The position numbers and the translations under genes were made by a program. A stretch of DNA of 50,369 nt from Pseudomonadota bacterium (GTDB lineage Bacteria; Pseudomonadota; Gammaproteobacteria; JAKBBU01): assembly GCA_021808365.1 (NCBI GenBank), contig JAKBBU010000009.1, forward strand, positions 1 through 50,369, in the 5' to 3' direction. Of this stretch, positions 35,569-43,470 are shown one piece after another. The first letter of the stretch is position 1. The number at the start of each line of letters is the position of its first letter. The notes below the pieces were generated by a model. The model saw nothing but the letters and a program-made list of their open reading frames with translations. It ran no database searches and was not told the origin of the DNA.

Positions 35569-35646
35569 TTATCGCTTTTATGGAAAAAGGTTAGACGAAT
35601 ACGTGTTGTGGTATTCGTCTAACCTTTTTCCATAAAAGCGATAATT
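35567..35646. repeat. GTGTTGTG-loop palindrome, copy E
   Basis: Arms 35567-35602 and 35611-35646 are perfect over 36 bp; loop GTGTTGTG at 35603-35610. The inner arm AAAGGTTAGACGAATAC again shows two-sided changes relative to the others. It overlaps the sixA stop codon by two bases and ends 42 bases before the aldo-keto reductase start. Confidence 0.97.
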
Positions 35647-35688
35647 TAAATTATTTATCCATAATTCAGGTTACTATAGGAGTAATTT

Positions 35689-36681
35689 ATGTCCCAACGT
35701 CCCCTTGGCAAAACATCAATTTTACTCAATCCCATCGGTCTAGGTTGTATGGCCTTGACGGATATTTACGGTGTGGCTGATCTTCAAAAAAATAAAGAGA
35801 CCTTGCGGTGTGCCTTCGAATTAGGTGTTAATCATTTTGATACAGCCGATGTTTACGGCGATGGGAGTAATGAAAAACTCTTAGGCGAAGAGTTTGCGGG
35901 TTTGCAAGGGCGGGTTTTTATTGCGACCAAATTTGGGTTAGTCCGTGATCCAAAAACGGGAGCTTTTTCAGGTGTAAACAATGAGAAGGGATATGCAAAA
36001 AAAGCCTGTATTACTAGCTTAAAACGACTTAACCGAGAAACCATAGATCTTTTCTATCTGCATCGTTATGCGGATACAAGGCCGTTGGAAGATTTAGTGG
36101 ATGAAATGTCAGCTTTAGTTGATGAAGGTAAAGTAAGGTTTTTGGGGTTGTCGGGCGTGACAGCAGAGCAATTGCGAAAGGCTTGCCAAGTTGCGCCGAT
36201 CAGCGCGGTTCAAGTTGAATATTCATTATGGTCGCGTGAACCTGAACGAGAGTTATTGCCTGCCTGTGAAGAATTAGGCGTGAGTTTGATTGCCTACAGT
36301 CCATTAGGACGTGGTTTCCTCACCGGAAAATTAACGCGTGAGCAATTAACTTCATCCGATTATCGCTCAACATTACCTCGTTTTTCAGAAGAAAATTTTG
36401 AAGCAAATCAAGTGTTGACGACATTATGGAATGAAGCCGCTCAAACACGAGGATGTACGGCCGCACAATTAGCCTTAGCCTGGTTGCTTGCGCAATCACC
36501 CAATGTACATGTGATCCCTGGAACAAAACAAGTTCGTTATCTGGAAGAAAATCTTAAAGCTCAAGATATTCAATTAACGGAGCAAGACAAAACAGAACTC
36601 AACCAATTACTTCAATCTGTTCATATTCAAGGTCAGCGATATCCAGAAGCGTTGATGAAGTTGTTTAAGTTTAAGGAGTAG
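35689..36681 (+). CDS. Aldo/keto reductase
   Basis: A 330-residue NADPH-dependent reductase with the TIM-barrel fold. The catalytic tetrad is visible: Asp51 and Tyr56 (NHFDTADVYGDGSNEK), Lys81 (FIATKFGLV) and His125 (DLFYLHRYAD). It starts with AGGAG seven bases upstream. It resembles the AKR13-like (YakC/general stress) proteins. The substrate is unknown; aldehydes or ketones are usual. It lies between copy E and the inverted-repeat cassette. Confidence 0.92.
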   Translation: MSQRPLGKTSILLNPIGLGCMALTDIYGVADLQKNKETLRCAFELGVNHFDTADVYGDGSNEKLLGEEFAGLQGRVFIATKFGLVRDPKTGAFSGVNNEKGYAKKACITSLKRLNRETIDLFYLHRYADTRPLEDLVDEMSALVDEGKVRFLGLSGVTAEQLRKACQVAPISAVQVEYSLWSREPERELLPACEELGVSLIAYSPLGRGFLTGKLTREQLTSSDYRSTLPRFSEENFEANQVLTTLWNEAAQTRGCTAAQLALAWLLAQSPNVHVIPGTKQVRYLEENLKAQDIQLTEQDKTELNQLLQSVHIQGQRYPEALMKLFKFKE

Positions 36682-36690
36682 TAGTCCCTT

Positions 36691-36786
36691 CGTCATCCCG
36701 GGATTTAGTGGTTCTTCGCGTGTACTCGCGCGTTAGAACCACTTAATACCCGGGATCCAGGAAAATATAAAAGGATTTTTTCATTA
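36691..36786. repeat. Left inverted repeat flanking the phosphotransferase gene
   Basis: About 96 bases starting CGTCATCCCGGGAT and ending ATTTTTTCATTA. Nearly the same sequence is inverted at 37668-37764. Internally it folds: ATCCCGGGATTTAGTGGTTCT with AGAACCACTTAATACCCGGGAT. It lies between the aldo-keto reductase stop and the phosphotransferase start. Confidence 0.88.
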
Positions 36787-36796
36787 AATAGCAACT

Positions 36797-37660
36797 ATGA
36801 ATTCATTTAAAAACAATACCATCAATATCTATGGAACCATAGGAAAACAATGGTTGACTAATCTGCCAAAATTGTTGAAAAAAATAGAAGCTGAATATGG
36901 TTTGGTTGATCTGAAACCCATTAATAATCTAAGCTATAATTATGTGCTCTCGGGTTTTCAAAATGATCAACCTATTATCTTAAAGCTTGGATTAGATATT
37001 GATGGAATCAAACGAGAAGCTGCTGCATTACATGCTTTTTCTAGATATGGTAGTGCTAAGGTTTTAGCTGAAAATGATGGAATTTTACTTTTAGAACGGG
37101 CCATACCTGGAACTTCTTTAAAATCTTATTTTCCATCAAGAGAAGATGAAGCTATTCAAATTACTTGCGAGGTCATAAAAAAGCTTCATCAGGCAAGACC
37201 AGAGTCTGAAAAATTTCCTCACATTAAAGATTGGCTGAAAATACTGGATAAAGAATGGAAAATACCCATTCATTATCTAAAAAAAGCAAGAATTCTTCGC
37301 GATCAGCTTTTGAGAACATCTGAAAAACCCGTCTTGCTTCATGGCGATCTGCATCATGATAATATTTTGAAAAATAATACTGATTGGCTTGTCATTGACC
37401 CAAAAGGCGTAATCGGTGAACCTATTTATGAAGTAGCTGCTTTCATTCGAAACCCTATTCCAGAATTACTTACTTCTCAAGATGTAATCAACATAATAAG
37501 TCATCGAATAAACATCTTTGATAAAACTCTTAATTTAAACCATGAGCGAATTAAACAGTGGTGCTTTGTGCAGGCAATACTCGGATGGATCTGGGCTTTA
37601 GAAGATGGTTGTGATGAAAGCTATTTTAAGCGCCTCGTTGAAGTTTTTTATAAATTATAG
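36797..37660 (+). CDS. Antibiotic-type phosphotransferase (APH(6)/hydroxyurea kinase-like)
   Basis: 287 residues of the APH-like kinase fold. The N-terminal IYGTIGKQWLTNLPKLLKKI, the ATP-region IILKLGLDIDGIKREAAALH, the hinge ILLLERAIPGTSL, the catalytic LLHGDLHHDNIL (182-191) and metal-binding WLVIDPKGVIGEP (Asp201) match the aminoglycoside/hydroxyurea phosphotransferase family (PF04655 type, APH(6)-like). The true substrate cannot be known; it could be a metabolic kinase. The gene is squeezed between two near-identical inverted repeats, 10 and 7 bases away, suggesting it moved as a unit. No transposase is present. Confidence 0.8.
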   Translation: MNSFKNNTINIYGTIGKQWLTNLPKLLKKIEAEYGLVDLKPINNLSYNYVLSGFQNDQPIILKLGLDIDGIKREAAALHAFSRYGSAKVLAENDGILLLERAIPGTSLKSYFPSREDEAIQITCEVIKKLHQARPESEKFPHIKDWLKILDKEWKIPIHYLKKARILRDQLLRTSEKPVLLHGDLHHDNILKNNTDWLVIDPKGVIGEPIYEVAAFIRNPIPELLTSQDVINIISHRINIFDKTLNLNHERIKQWCFVQAILGWIWALEDGCDESYFKRLVEVFYKL

Positions 37661-37667
37661 GAATTTT

Positions 37668-37764
37668 TAATGAAAAAATCCTTTTATATTTTTTCTGGAT
37701 CCCGGGTATTAAGCGGTTCTAAAGCGAGAGTACTCGCTAAGAACCGCTAAATCCCGGGATGACG
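37668..37764. repeat. Right inverted repeat flanking the phosphotransferase gene
   Basis: Inverted near-copy of 36691-36786 (TAATGAAAAAATCC at its inner end, ATCCCGGGATGACG at its outer end). It also forms its own hairpin. Compared with the left copy, AGTGGTTCT/AGAACCACT has become AGCGGTTCT/AGAACCGCT here: the change is matched on both hairpin arms. Beyond it, 37765-37895 holds the 17-bp repeat shared with the origin region and nothing else I can name. Confidence 0.88.
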
Positions 37765-37805
37765 ACGTGTCACGAGCTGATTTAAATACCGAAATCTAAC
37801 ACCGA

Positions 37806-37822
37806 GTTTTCATTGGCCGCGA
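37806..37822 (-). repeat. 17-bp repeat TCGCGGCCAATGAAAAC, second copy
   Basis: Reverse complement of 24134-24150. It sits in the gap between the phosphotransferase cassette and the PIN gene remnant. See the origin copy for the match length. Confidence 0.6.
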
Positions 37823-37895
37823 ATATACAATACACGATCCGACAAAGAGTAAAAGGTTCTTTTATTTAGAAGTGGGGATTTTTTGAGACAGTTAG

Positions 37896-38396
37896 CTAAC
37901 TTGTACTTAACTCAATATCAAAAGTAGTTAACATTTCTTCTGCTAAATTCCAAGGCAAGCGTCGTCCATTCGTTGACATTTTTTGGTAAGCGTTTCTGGC
38001 GGTTTGTGTATCAATTTTGCCTTTTTGTATCATTTTAGTTACTAATCATAGTGTGCCGCGCACTTCAATTTTTTCGTTTTCAGCTGCTATTTTCAAGTGC
38101 TTATCACCCGTGAGTAAAGGACATTTTTCTATTTGAGCGAGTAATAGCGCAAACAAGTCATTTCTACTCGGACGCACATGTCGTTTTGCTAATTCAGATA
38201 CTTGAATCACCATATGCTCATCAAAACTTTTTATTTTCAACCCAATATCGAGTAAATGAGCATGATGTTCTTCGAGTTCCTCATAAAACAATACATCAGG
38301 TACGACAAATTGATAATCGAGAGCAAACATAGGTATTAAAAGCTCGCCGACTTCAATATCGATTAGAATATTTGCATCACTGATGAGTAGCTGCAT
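37896..38396 (-). pseudogene. PIN-domain nuclease gene interrupted by an in-frame TGA
   Basis: The frame from ATG 38396 (MQLLISDANILIDIEVGELL, ribosome site GGAG seven bases upstream) runs 116 codons to TGA at 38046-38048. PIN-type acidic residues are visible in ISDANILID, SRNDLFALLLA and LLTGDKHLKIAA. Beyond the TGA the same frame stays open for 49 more codons to TAG 37896-37898, reading LVTKMIQKGKIDTQTARNAY and GRRLPWNLAEEM, protein-like and probably the true C-terminus, with TGA in place of an expected TGG (Trp). The truncated form keeps all the visible acidic residues. It overlaps the upstream ImmA gene by 20 bases, so the two are coupled. Confidence 0.72.
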
Positions 38397-39444
38397 CATT
38401 ACACTCCAATGCACGCAGCGCTCGAAAATTGATTAGAGACATATTCATAAGCTCAGCCGCTTTTGATTCACCAATATATTCTTCGGCAAGAGCATGAAAG
38501 ACCAATTGCTCGAATACATGTGCCTTTTCAGATGGGTATGATTGACCAGGTTCCCTAATATGCCACTTTTGGGTTCGGAACAATATAGTTTTTTCCTTGC
38601 GCCAAGCAGGTGTAACGATACCAAGATCTTGTGCTCGAAACAAAATACCAGCCATGCTGAGACCAAATTCTTCTTTGAGTAGCGCTAATTCTCTTAATTC
38701 AATGTTATTACGATAAGCTCCAAGTTCTTCTACCACAGATTGACGAGGAATCAAGAAAGCCCCCGCAAAACGATTGCAAGCTTTTTCTTCATCAAGGTTT
38801 TCTGCTAAACGATTTGCGAGTATCTGATGACCAAGTTCGTGAGCGAGAGTAAAGCGCTGTCGATCTCCGGGCCAATTACTACCGACAACGACAATGGGCA
38901 GTTGATTAACAGAGGCGGCAAGCCCATCAAACTTGAAATCGGCATGAGCATCGATCATGAACACACGAATACCATGTGTTTCTAGTACATCGATTAAATC
39001 TGGAATGGGGTCATAACCCAAATTCCATTTTTTGCGTACAATTTCTGCAACATTTTCAATCTGGCTGAAATCAGTCAATAGTTTGGGCAAACCCTCCATT
39101 GAAGCAAATTGCTTTATTGGGGGGGTAGGATATAAGTTTTCGAGCTCAATTCGACGTTCAATTTGATCGATGATTTCATGCTCAATTGCTTGGAGCCGTT
39201 TTTTGGGAAGAGAGCTCTTTTTGCGGTATTCAATATGATCGAGAGCAATAGATTCGATGCGAAAAAAATATTCAATACGAACATTAAGTGCCTTTGCCAA
39301 CTTGATGAGGGTGGTTGAGGAGGGAATGGTTTGTTCATCCTCGTATTTTTTAATGGCAGCATGCGTTAGGCCAATTTTGTCACCAAGCTCGCGCAGCGAC
39401 AGGCCAGCCGCCTTGCGGGCTCGGTATAGTCGTTGTCCGATCAT
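38377..39444 (-). CDS. XRE-family regulator fused to ImmA/IrrE metallopeptidase
   Basis: 355 residues. The N-terminal helix-turn-helix (about 1-60) has GQRLYRARKAAGLSLRELGD and THAAIKKYEDEQTIPSS. The C-terminal part is an ImmA/IrrE zinc peptidase with TLAHELGHQILA (His202, Glu203, His206) and a downstream Glu in EEKACNRFAGAFLIP. Such proteins repress their own operons and can cleave repressors; they are common in mobile elements and toxin-antitoxin-like pairs. It is coupled to the PIN gene and divergent from the small gene at 39526, with an inverted-repeat operator between. Intact, unlike its neighbours. Confidence 0.88.
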   Translation of the reverse strand: MIGQRLYRARKAAGLSLRELGDKIGLTHAAIKKYEDEQTIPSSTTLIKLAKALNVRIEYFFRIESIALDHIEYRKKSSLPKKRLQAIEHEIIDQIERRIELENLYPTPPIKQFASMEGLPKLLTDFSQIENVAEIVRKKWNLGYDPIPDLIDVLETHGIRVFMIDAHADFKFDGLAASVNQLPIVVVGSNWPGDRQRFTLAHELGHQILANRLAENLDEEKACNRFAGAFLIPRQSVVEELGAYRNNIELRELALLKEEFGLSMAGILFRAQDLGIVTPAWRKEKTILFRTQKWHIREPGQSYPSEKAHVFEQLVFHALAEEYIGESKAAELMNMSLINFRALRALECNDAATHQ

Positions 39445-39462
39445 GTTGTATCCCTCTAAAAT

Positions 39463-39501
39463 AGTTTACATTTAACAAATTTTATAGTTTAATTGTAAAC
39501 T
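39463..39501. promoter_or_regulatory. Probable operator in the divergent promoter region
   Basis: AGTTTAATTGTAAACT (39486-39501) has perfect arms AGTTTA/TAAACT, and another half site, AGTTTAC, lies at 39463-39469, mirrored by GTAAACT at the right end. The set is centred between the XRE-ImmA gene (start 39444) and the opposite small gene (start 39526), the place where an XRE protein would bind to control both. Binding by the neighbouring XRE protein is inferred. Confidence 0.6.
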
Positions 39502-39525
39502 CAAGTCAAGGTGTTGGAGGTTGTC

Positions 39526-39864
39526 ATGAGTAAAAAAACTTTTCCTAAGGGGCTCGATAATTGAATGCGTGATGAAAATGGCGAAATTCGCGAAAAAAGA
39601 GGCGATACCCTGGTCAAAACTTTACGCAAAACCTATGGTGATGATTTTGCTAAAGGGTATCGCTCAGATGCACGGTTGGATACAGTGCTCAAGCGCGAAG
39701 GGGTTGAGACATTAGATCAACTACTCAAAAAAAAAATAGTTGCCCCATTATTGGTTGACACTCACTTCACCTTCAACCTCATCGACAACGCGATCCGCTT
39801 ACGAGGAATATCCACATCGACTACGCGTACGGACACAATTTGCCCTACTTTCACTTCATCATGA
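39526..39864 (+). pseudogene. Small partner gene with premature TGA and a poly-A frameshift
   Basis: ATG 39526 has a strong GGAGG site but meets TGA at codon 13 (39562-39564), directly followed in frame by ATG 39565 (MRDENGEIREKRGDTLVKTL). The continuing frame reads YGDDFAKGYRSDARLDTVLK and LDQLLKK, a typical small soluble protein. A run of ten A's (39727-39736) follows; with nine it would end at TAG 39737-39739 as LLKKK. With ten it runs on to 39864, antisense to tex, which is not real protein. So the gene carries a nonsense codon plus a probable slippage, though ATG 39565 could restart translation. No family function known to me. Confidence 0.65.
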
Positions 39865-41921
39865 ATATTCGTCACATAGCGATCAGACAATTCTGAAATA
39901 TGAACCAAGCCATCTTGATGAACGCCAATGTCGACAAAAGCACCAAAATTAGCGACATTGCTGATCACGCCTTCGAGGATCATATCGGGTTTCAGATCCG
40001 ACATTTGTTCAACACCCTCCTTAAATTGAGCGACTTTAAATTCAGGGCGTGGATCGCGGCCCGGCTTATTGAGCTCGAGTAAAATATCTTGAACTGTAGG
40101 AAGGCCAAATTGATCGGTTACAAATTTCTCAGGCCGAATGCGTTTAAGTAGATCAGAATTACCAATAATTTCCTTAATCGGTTTTCCAAGCGATTCCGCA
40201 ATTTGATCCACCAATGGATAACTCTCTGGATGAACAGCAGAAGCATCTAAGGGATTTTTCCCCTCAATGATCCGTAAAAAACCGATGGCTTGTTCAAATG
40301 TTTTTTGCCCAAGACGTGGGATATTTTTTAAAGCATCGCGCGTTTCAAAACGGCCATGAGCTTCACGGTAATTCACAATATTTTGCGCAATACTTTCACT
40401 TAAGCCTGAAATACTGGCCAACAGCGGTACAGAGGCAGTGTTGACATCGGCACCCACAGCATTGACGCAATCTTCAACCACATCAGCCAAGCTTCGATTC
40501 AATTTAACTGCATTGATGTCATGTTGATATTGCCCAACACCAATTGATTTCGGATCAATTTTAACAAGTTCGGCCAAGGGGTCTTGCAAACGACGTGCAA
40601 TCGAAACCGCACCGCGATAAGAAACATCCAGATCAGGAAATTCATGTGAACCTAATGCAGATGCTGAATAAACAGAAGCCCCTGCTTCTGAAACAACAAC
40701 AGGTGTTAAATTCAAATCAGAATGTTGTTTCATGAGGGCAGCAACCCAGCGATCTGTTTCACGCGAGGCTGTGCCATTGCCAATGCTGACGAGTTTTACA
40801 CTGTGTTTTTTACATAAAATAGCGAGTTGATGGAGGGATTGATCCCATTCATCCTTTGGCGCATGTGGAAATAATGTTTTGTATTCCAGTAATTTTCCGG
40901 TGCCATCGACCACCACCACTTTTACGCCTGTTCTAAAACCAGGATCTAATCCTAATACAGTGTAATGACCAGCGGGCGCAGCGAGCAAAAGGTTTTTAAG
41001 ATTATCTTTGAAAACGCGAATGGCTTCTTCATCGGCCTGCTCTTTTAATTCGCTTAATAAATCAGCTTCAAGTTTAAGATGGAATTTAATTTTCCACGTC
41101 CATTCAACAGTTTGCCACAACCAGGCATCAGCAGGACGGCCTTTATTTTGAATGCCAAATTGTGCGGCAATTTTTTGAAGACAGTGATCGAGCCCTTTTT
41201 CATCGGGAAATTCGAGACTCAATTGAAGAACTTCTTGTTTTCGCCCACGAAAAAGTGCCAAGGCGCGATGAGAAGGAATTTTTTTCCATTCTTCTGCAAA
41301 ATCAAAATAATCTTTAAATTTAGCGCCCTCTTCTTCTTTATCTTTAATGAGCATGCTTTTTAAAATACCATTATGTTTGAAATGATTCCTCAACCATTGA
41401 ACAAGATCGGCTTGTTCTGAAAATAATTCCATTAAAATATGTCGTGCGCCTTCAAGCGCAGCTTTAGCATCATTGATGTTTTTTTCAAGATTAATATAAG
41501 TCTCAGCGTCTTTATTGGGATCACGCAGTGGGTCATTTAAAAGATTGAGCGCTAAAGGTTCTAATCCGGCTTCTCGTGCAATTTGAGCTTTTGTGGTGCG
41601 TTTAGGTTTATAAGGCGCATAGAGATCTTCAAGCGTGGTTTTGTTTTCTGTTGCAAGTAGCGCTTTTTTTAATTCTTCCGTTAATTTTCCTTGAGATTCA
41701 ATCGATTTTAAAATCGTTTCGCGGCGCTCATTCACTTCGCGTAAATAAATTAAGCGTTCTTCCAGATTTCTTAATTTAATATCATCCATGGCACCTGTAA
41801 CTTCTTTACGATAGCGTGCAATAAAGGGGACGGTGCATTTTTCATCCAGTAATTTAATGACGGCCTCAATGTGGACAGGGTTGAGTTGAAGTTGGTTGGC
41901 TATGGATTGGACGATGTTCAT
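39762..41921 (-). CDS. tex: Tex-family S1 RNA-binding transcription accessory protein
   Basis: 719 residues, slightly below the usual 770. The N-terminal helical domain opens NIVQSIANQLQLNPVHIEAV and FIARYRKEVTGAMDD; an RNase H-like (YqgF) fold has VLGLDPGFRTGVKVVVVDGT; helix-hairpin-helix follows (LASISGLSESIAQNIVNYRE); the C-terminal S1 domain includes GVISNVANFGAFVDIGVHQD. Tex binds nucleic acids and influences transcription and stress tolerance. It stands alone, convergent with the small partner gene. Confidence 0.94.
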   Translation of the reverse strand: MNIVQSIANQLQLNPVHIEAVIKLLDEKCTVPFIARYRKEVTGAMDDIKLRNLEERLIYLREVNERRETILKSIESQGKLTEELKKALLATENKTTLEDLYAPYKPKRTTKAQIAREAGLEPLALNLLNDPLRDPNKDAETYINLEKNINDAKAALEGARHILMELFSEQADLVQWLRNHFKHNGILKSMLIKDKEEEGAKFKDYFDFAEEWKKIPSHRALALFRGRKQEVLQLSLEFPDEKGLDHCLQKIAAQFGIQNKGRPADAWLWQTVEWTWKIKFHLKLEADLLSELKEQADEEAIRVFKDNLKNLLLAAPAGHYTVLGLDPGFRTGVKVVVVDGTGKLLEYKTLFPHAPKDEWDQSLHQLAILCKKHSVKLVSIGNGTASRETDRWVAALMKQHSDLNLTPVVVSEAGASVYSASALGSHEFPDLDVSYRGAVSIARRLQDPLAELVKIDPKSIGVGQYQHDINAVKLNRSLADVVEDCVNAVGADVNTASVPLLASISGLSESIAQNIVNYREAHGRFETRDALKNIPRLGQKTFEQAIGFLRIIEGKNPLDASAVHPESYPLVDQIAESLGKPIKEIIGNSDLLKRIRPEKFVTDQFGLPTVQDILLELNKPGRDPRPEFKVAQFKEGVEQMSDLKPDMILEGVISNVANFGAFVDIGVHQDGLVHISELSDRYVTNIHDEVKVGQIVSVRVVDVDIPRKRIALSMRLKVK

Positions 41922-41955
41922 GTAGAGACTCTAAAAAAAGCACAGTATATCTTTT

Positions 41956-43461
41956 TTACTTGATCGATTCAAATGGGGTCCCAGACTTTCCGGCTTTCCC
42001 AGGTTTTTTAGCAGTAGGCCAAGCACCGCCTAATGATTTATAAAGCGAAACAAGATTAATGGACACTTGTCCGAGTGATTGAGCGTATTCGTCATTAAGT
42101 TGGTTAACTTGTCGTTCAACATCAAGGACATCAATTAAAGAAGCTTGACCATCCACATATTGAATTTTTATTAATTTAGCAACAGATTGTTCTTTTTCAT
42201 AAGATGCTCGTAGATTTTTTTCTCTTAATTGTTCATTGTCATATCTAACCATGGCTGTTTCAACATCAGCCAGCGCTTGTAAAATAGATTTTTTATAATT
42301 GGCTAGCGCAACATCACGCGCAGCCTCATTCTCTTTAACTTCACCTCTCAAACGTCCGCCTTGAAATAATGGAATAACCACTTTTGGAGCTATGGACCAA
42401 TAACGACTAGCAGCGTGTGTAAACGTGCCAGGAAAAACAGTATCAGAACCAAGATCCCCCACTAATTCAAAACGGGGATATTCATTTGCTGTAGCCACTC
42501 CAATATCGGCGGTAGCCGCAGCAAGTTGTCGTTCTGCACTTCTGACATCAGGACGTTGTTGCAATAAATCAGAAGGTAATCCTACCGATATATTTTTTGG
42601 ATTAATAACAGGAATAGGTGCGGGTATATTTAATTGTTCAGATAAGGTTTCAGGGTATTCACCCACCATGACCGCTAAAGCGTTTAAAGTAGCCTGCGCT
42701 TCTGCTTCTAAGGAGGGCAACGATGCTTGAGCCGATAAAACTTCACTCTCAACACGGTGTAAATCAGCAACGGTTGCTAACCCTGCCTCTAATTGTATAT
42801 TAACCAATTTTGCTGTTTCAACATAAGAGGCAATTGTATGTTTTGTAATTAATATGCGTTGTTGATCAATACGATATTGAATGTAATTTCTAGCAACTTC
42901 AGCGGCAGTGGTAATTTCCACATCATTTTGATTTTCAATGTCACTTTCTAGTCGGGCCTTGGATGCTTCAATGGATCGCCTTGTATAGCCGAAGAAATCA
43001 AGCTCCCATGATGCATCAAAACCAAATTGATAATCAGTGTAATAAAGTGGAATCACACCGGGTGGAAAACTTCCAATAATTTCGCTATTTCCACTTAGAT
43101 GGTCACGTGAAATCTTTCCATTTGCATCTAACTGTGGGTAAAGATCTGCGCTTGTAACACCGAGAGCAGCACGAGCTTGCCGTACTGTAGCTTGTGCTTT
43201 TTGAATATCTAAATTATCACCACCGACGGCTTGATTGATTAATTTGACTAAAAGCGGATCACCTAAAGAATTCCACCAATTAATATTATCAACCGCAGAT
43301 GAATATTGTTTCCCTGTAGCCTTATAGTGTGAGGGTAATTGTTCAGTGGGTGTATGATAATCAGGACCTACAGTACAACCTGTAAATAAAACTATTAAGA
43401 GGATAAAGTAAAGATGCTTTAGTCTTAATTGTAATAGCGTATTCAATTGAAATAATTTCAT
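41956..43461 (-). CDS. NodT-family outer-membrane efflux lipoprotein
   Basis: 501 residues of the TolC-like RND/ABC outer-membrane factor family. A lipobox (LFTGC, Cys29) ends the signal peptide; TVGPDYHTP and WWNSLGDPLLVKLINQAV are typical NodT starts; two long helical repeats follow with LPSDLLQQRPDVRSAERQLA and YVDGQASLIDVLDVERQVNQ. It would form the outer duct of the exporter encoded just upstream. It is 9 bases after the ABC-2 permease, last in the operon. Confidence 0.92.
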   Translation of the reverse strand: MKLFQLNTLLQLRLKHLYFILLIVLFTGCTVGPDYHTPTEQLPSHYKATGKQYSSAVDNINWWNSLGDPLLVKLINQAVGGDNLDIQKAQATVRQARAALGVTSADLYPQLDANGKISRDHLSGNSEIIGSFPPGVIPLYYTDYQFGFDASWELDFFGYTRRSIEASKARLESDIENQNDVEITTAAEVARNYIQYRIDQQRILITKHTIASYVETAKLVNIQLEAGLATVADLHRVESEVLSAQASLPSLEAEAQATLNALAVMVGEYPETLSEQLNIPAPIPVINPKNISVGLPSDLLQQRPDVRSAERQLAAATADIGVATANEYPRFELVGDLGSDTVFPGTFTHAASRYWSIAPKVVIPLFQGGRLRGEVKENEAARDVALANYKKSILQALADVETAMVRYDNEQLREKNLRASYEKEQSVAKLIKIQYVDGQASLIDVLDVERQVNQLNDEYAQSLGQVSINLVSLYKSLGGAWPTAKKPGKAGKSGTPFESIK

Positions 43462-43470
43462 CTTAGCGGA

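Noticed and set aside
35005..35646. The palindromes are ordinary intrinsic terminators
   Set aside because: They lack T-runs after the stem, the arms are too long, and copy B lies between two divergent start sites.
37896..39864. TGA reassigned to Trp (code 4) in this organism
   Set aside because: Two in-frame TGAs sit at plausible Trp or sense positions, but many intact genes end in TGA and potB/potC/potD overlap as ATGA, so TGA is a stop here. Decay or sequencing error fits better.
39740..39864. Extra C-terminal 42 residues of the small partner gene
   Set aside because: They arise from the frameshift at the A-run and are antisense to the tex 3' end; Ser/Thr-rich text is not protein-like.
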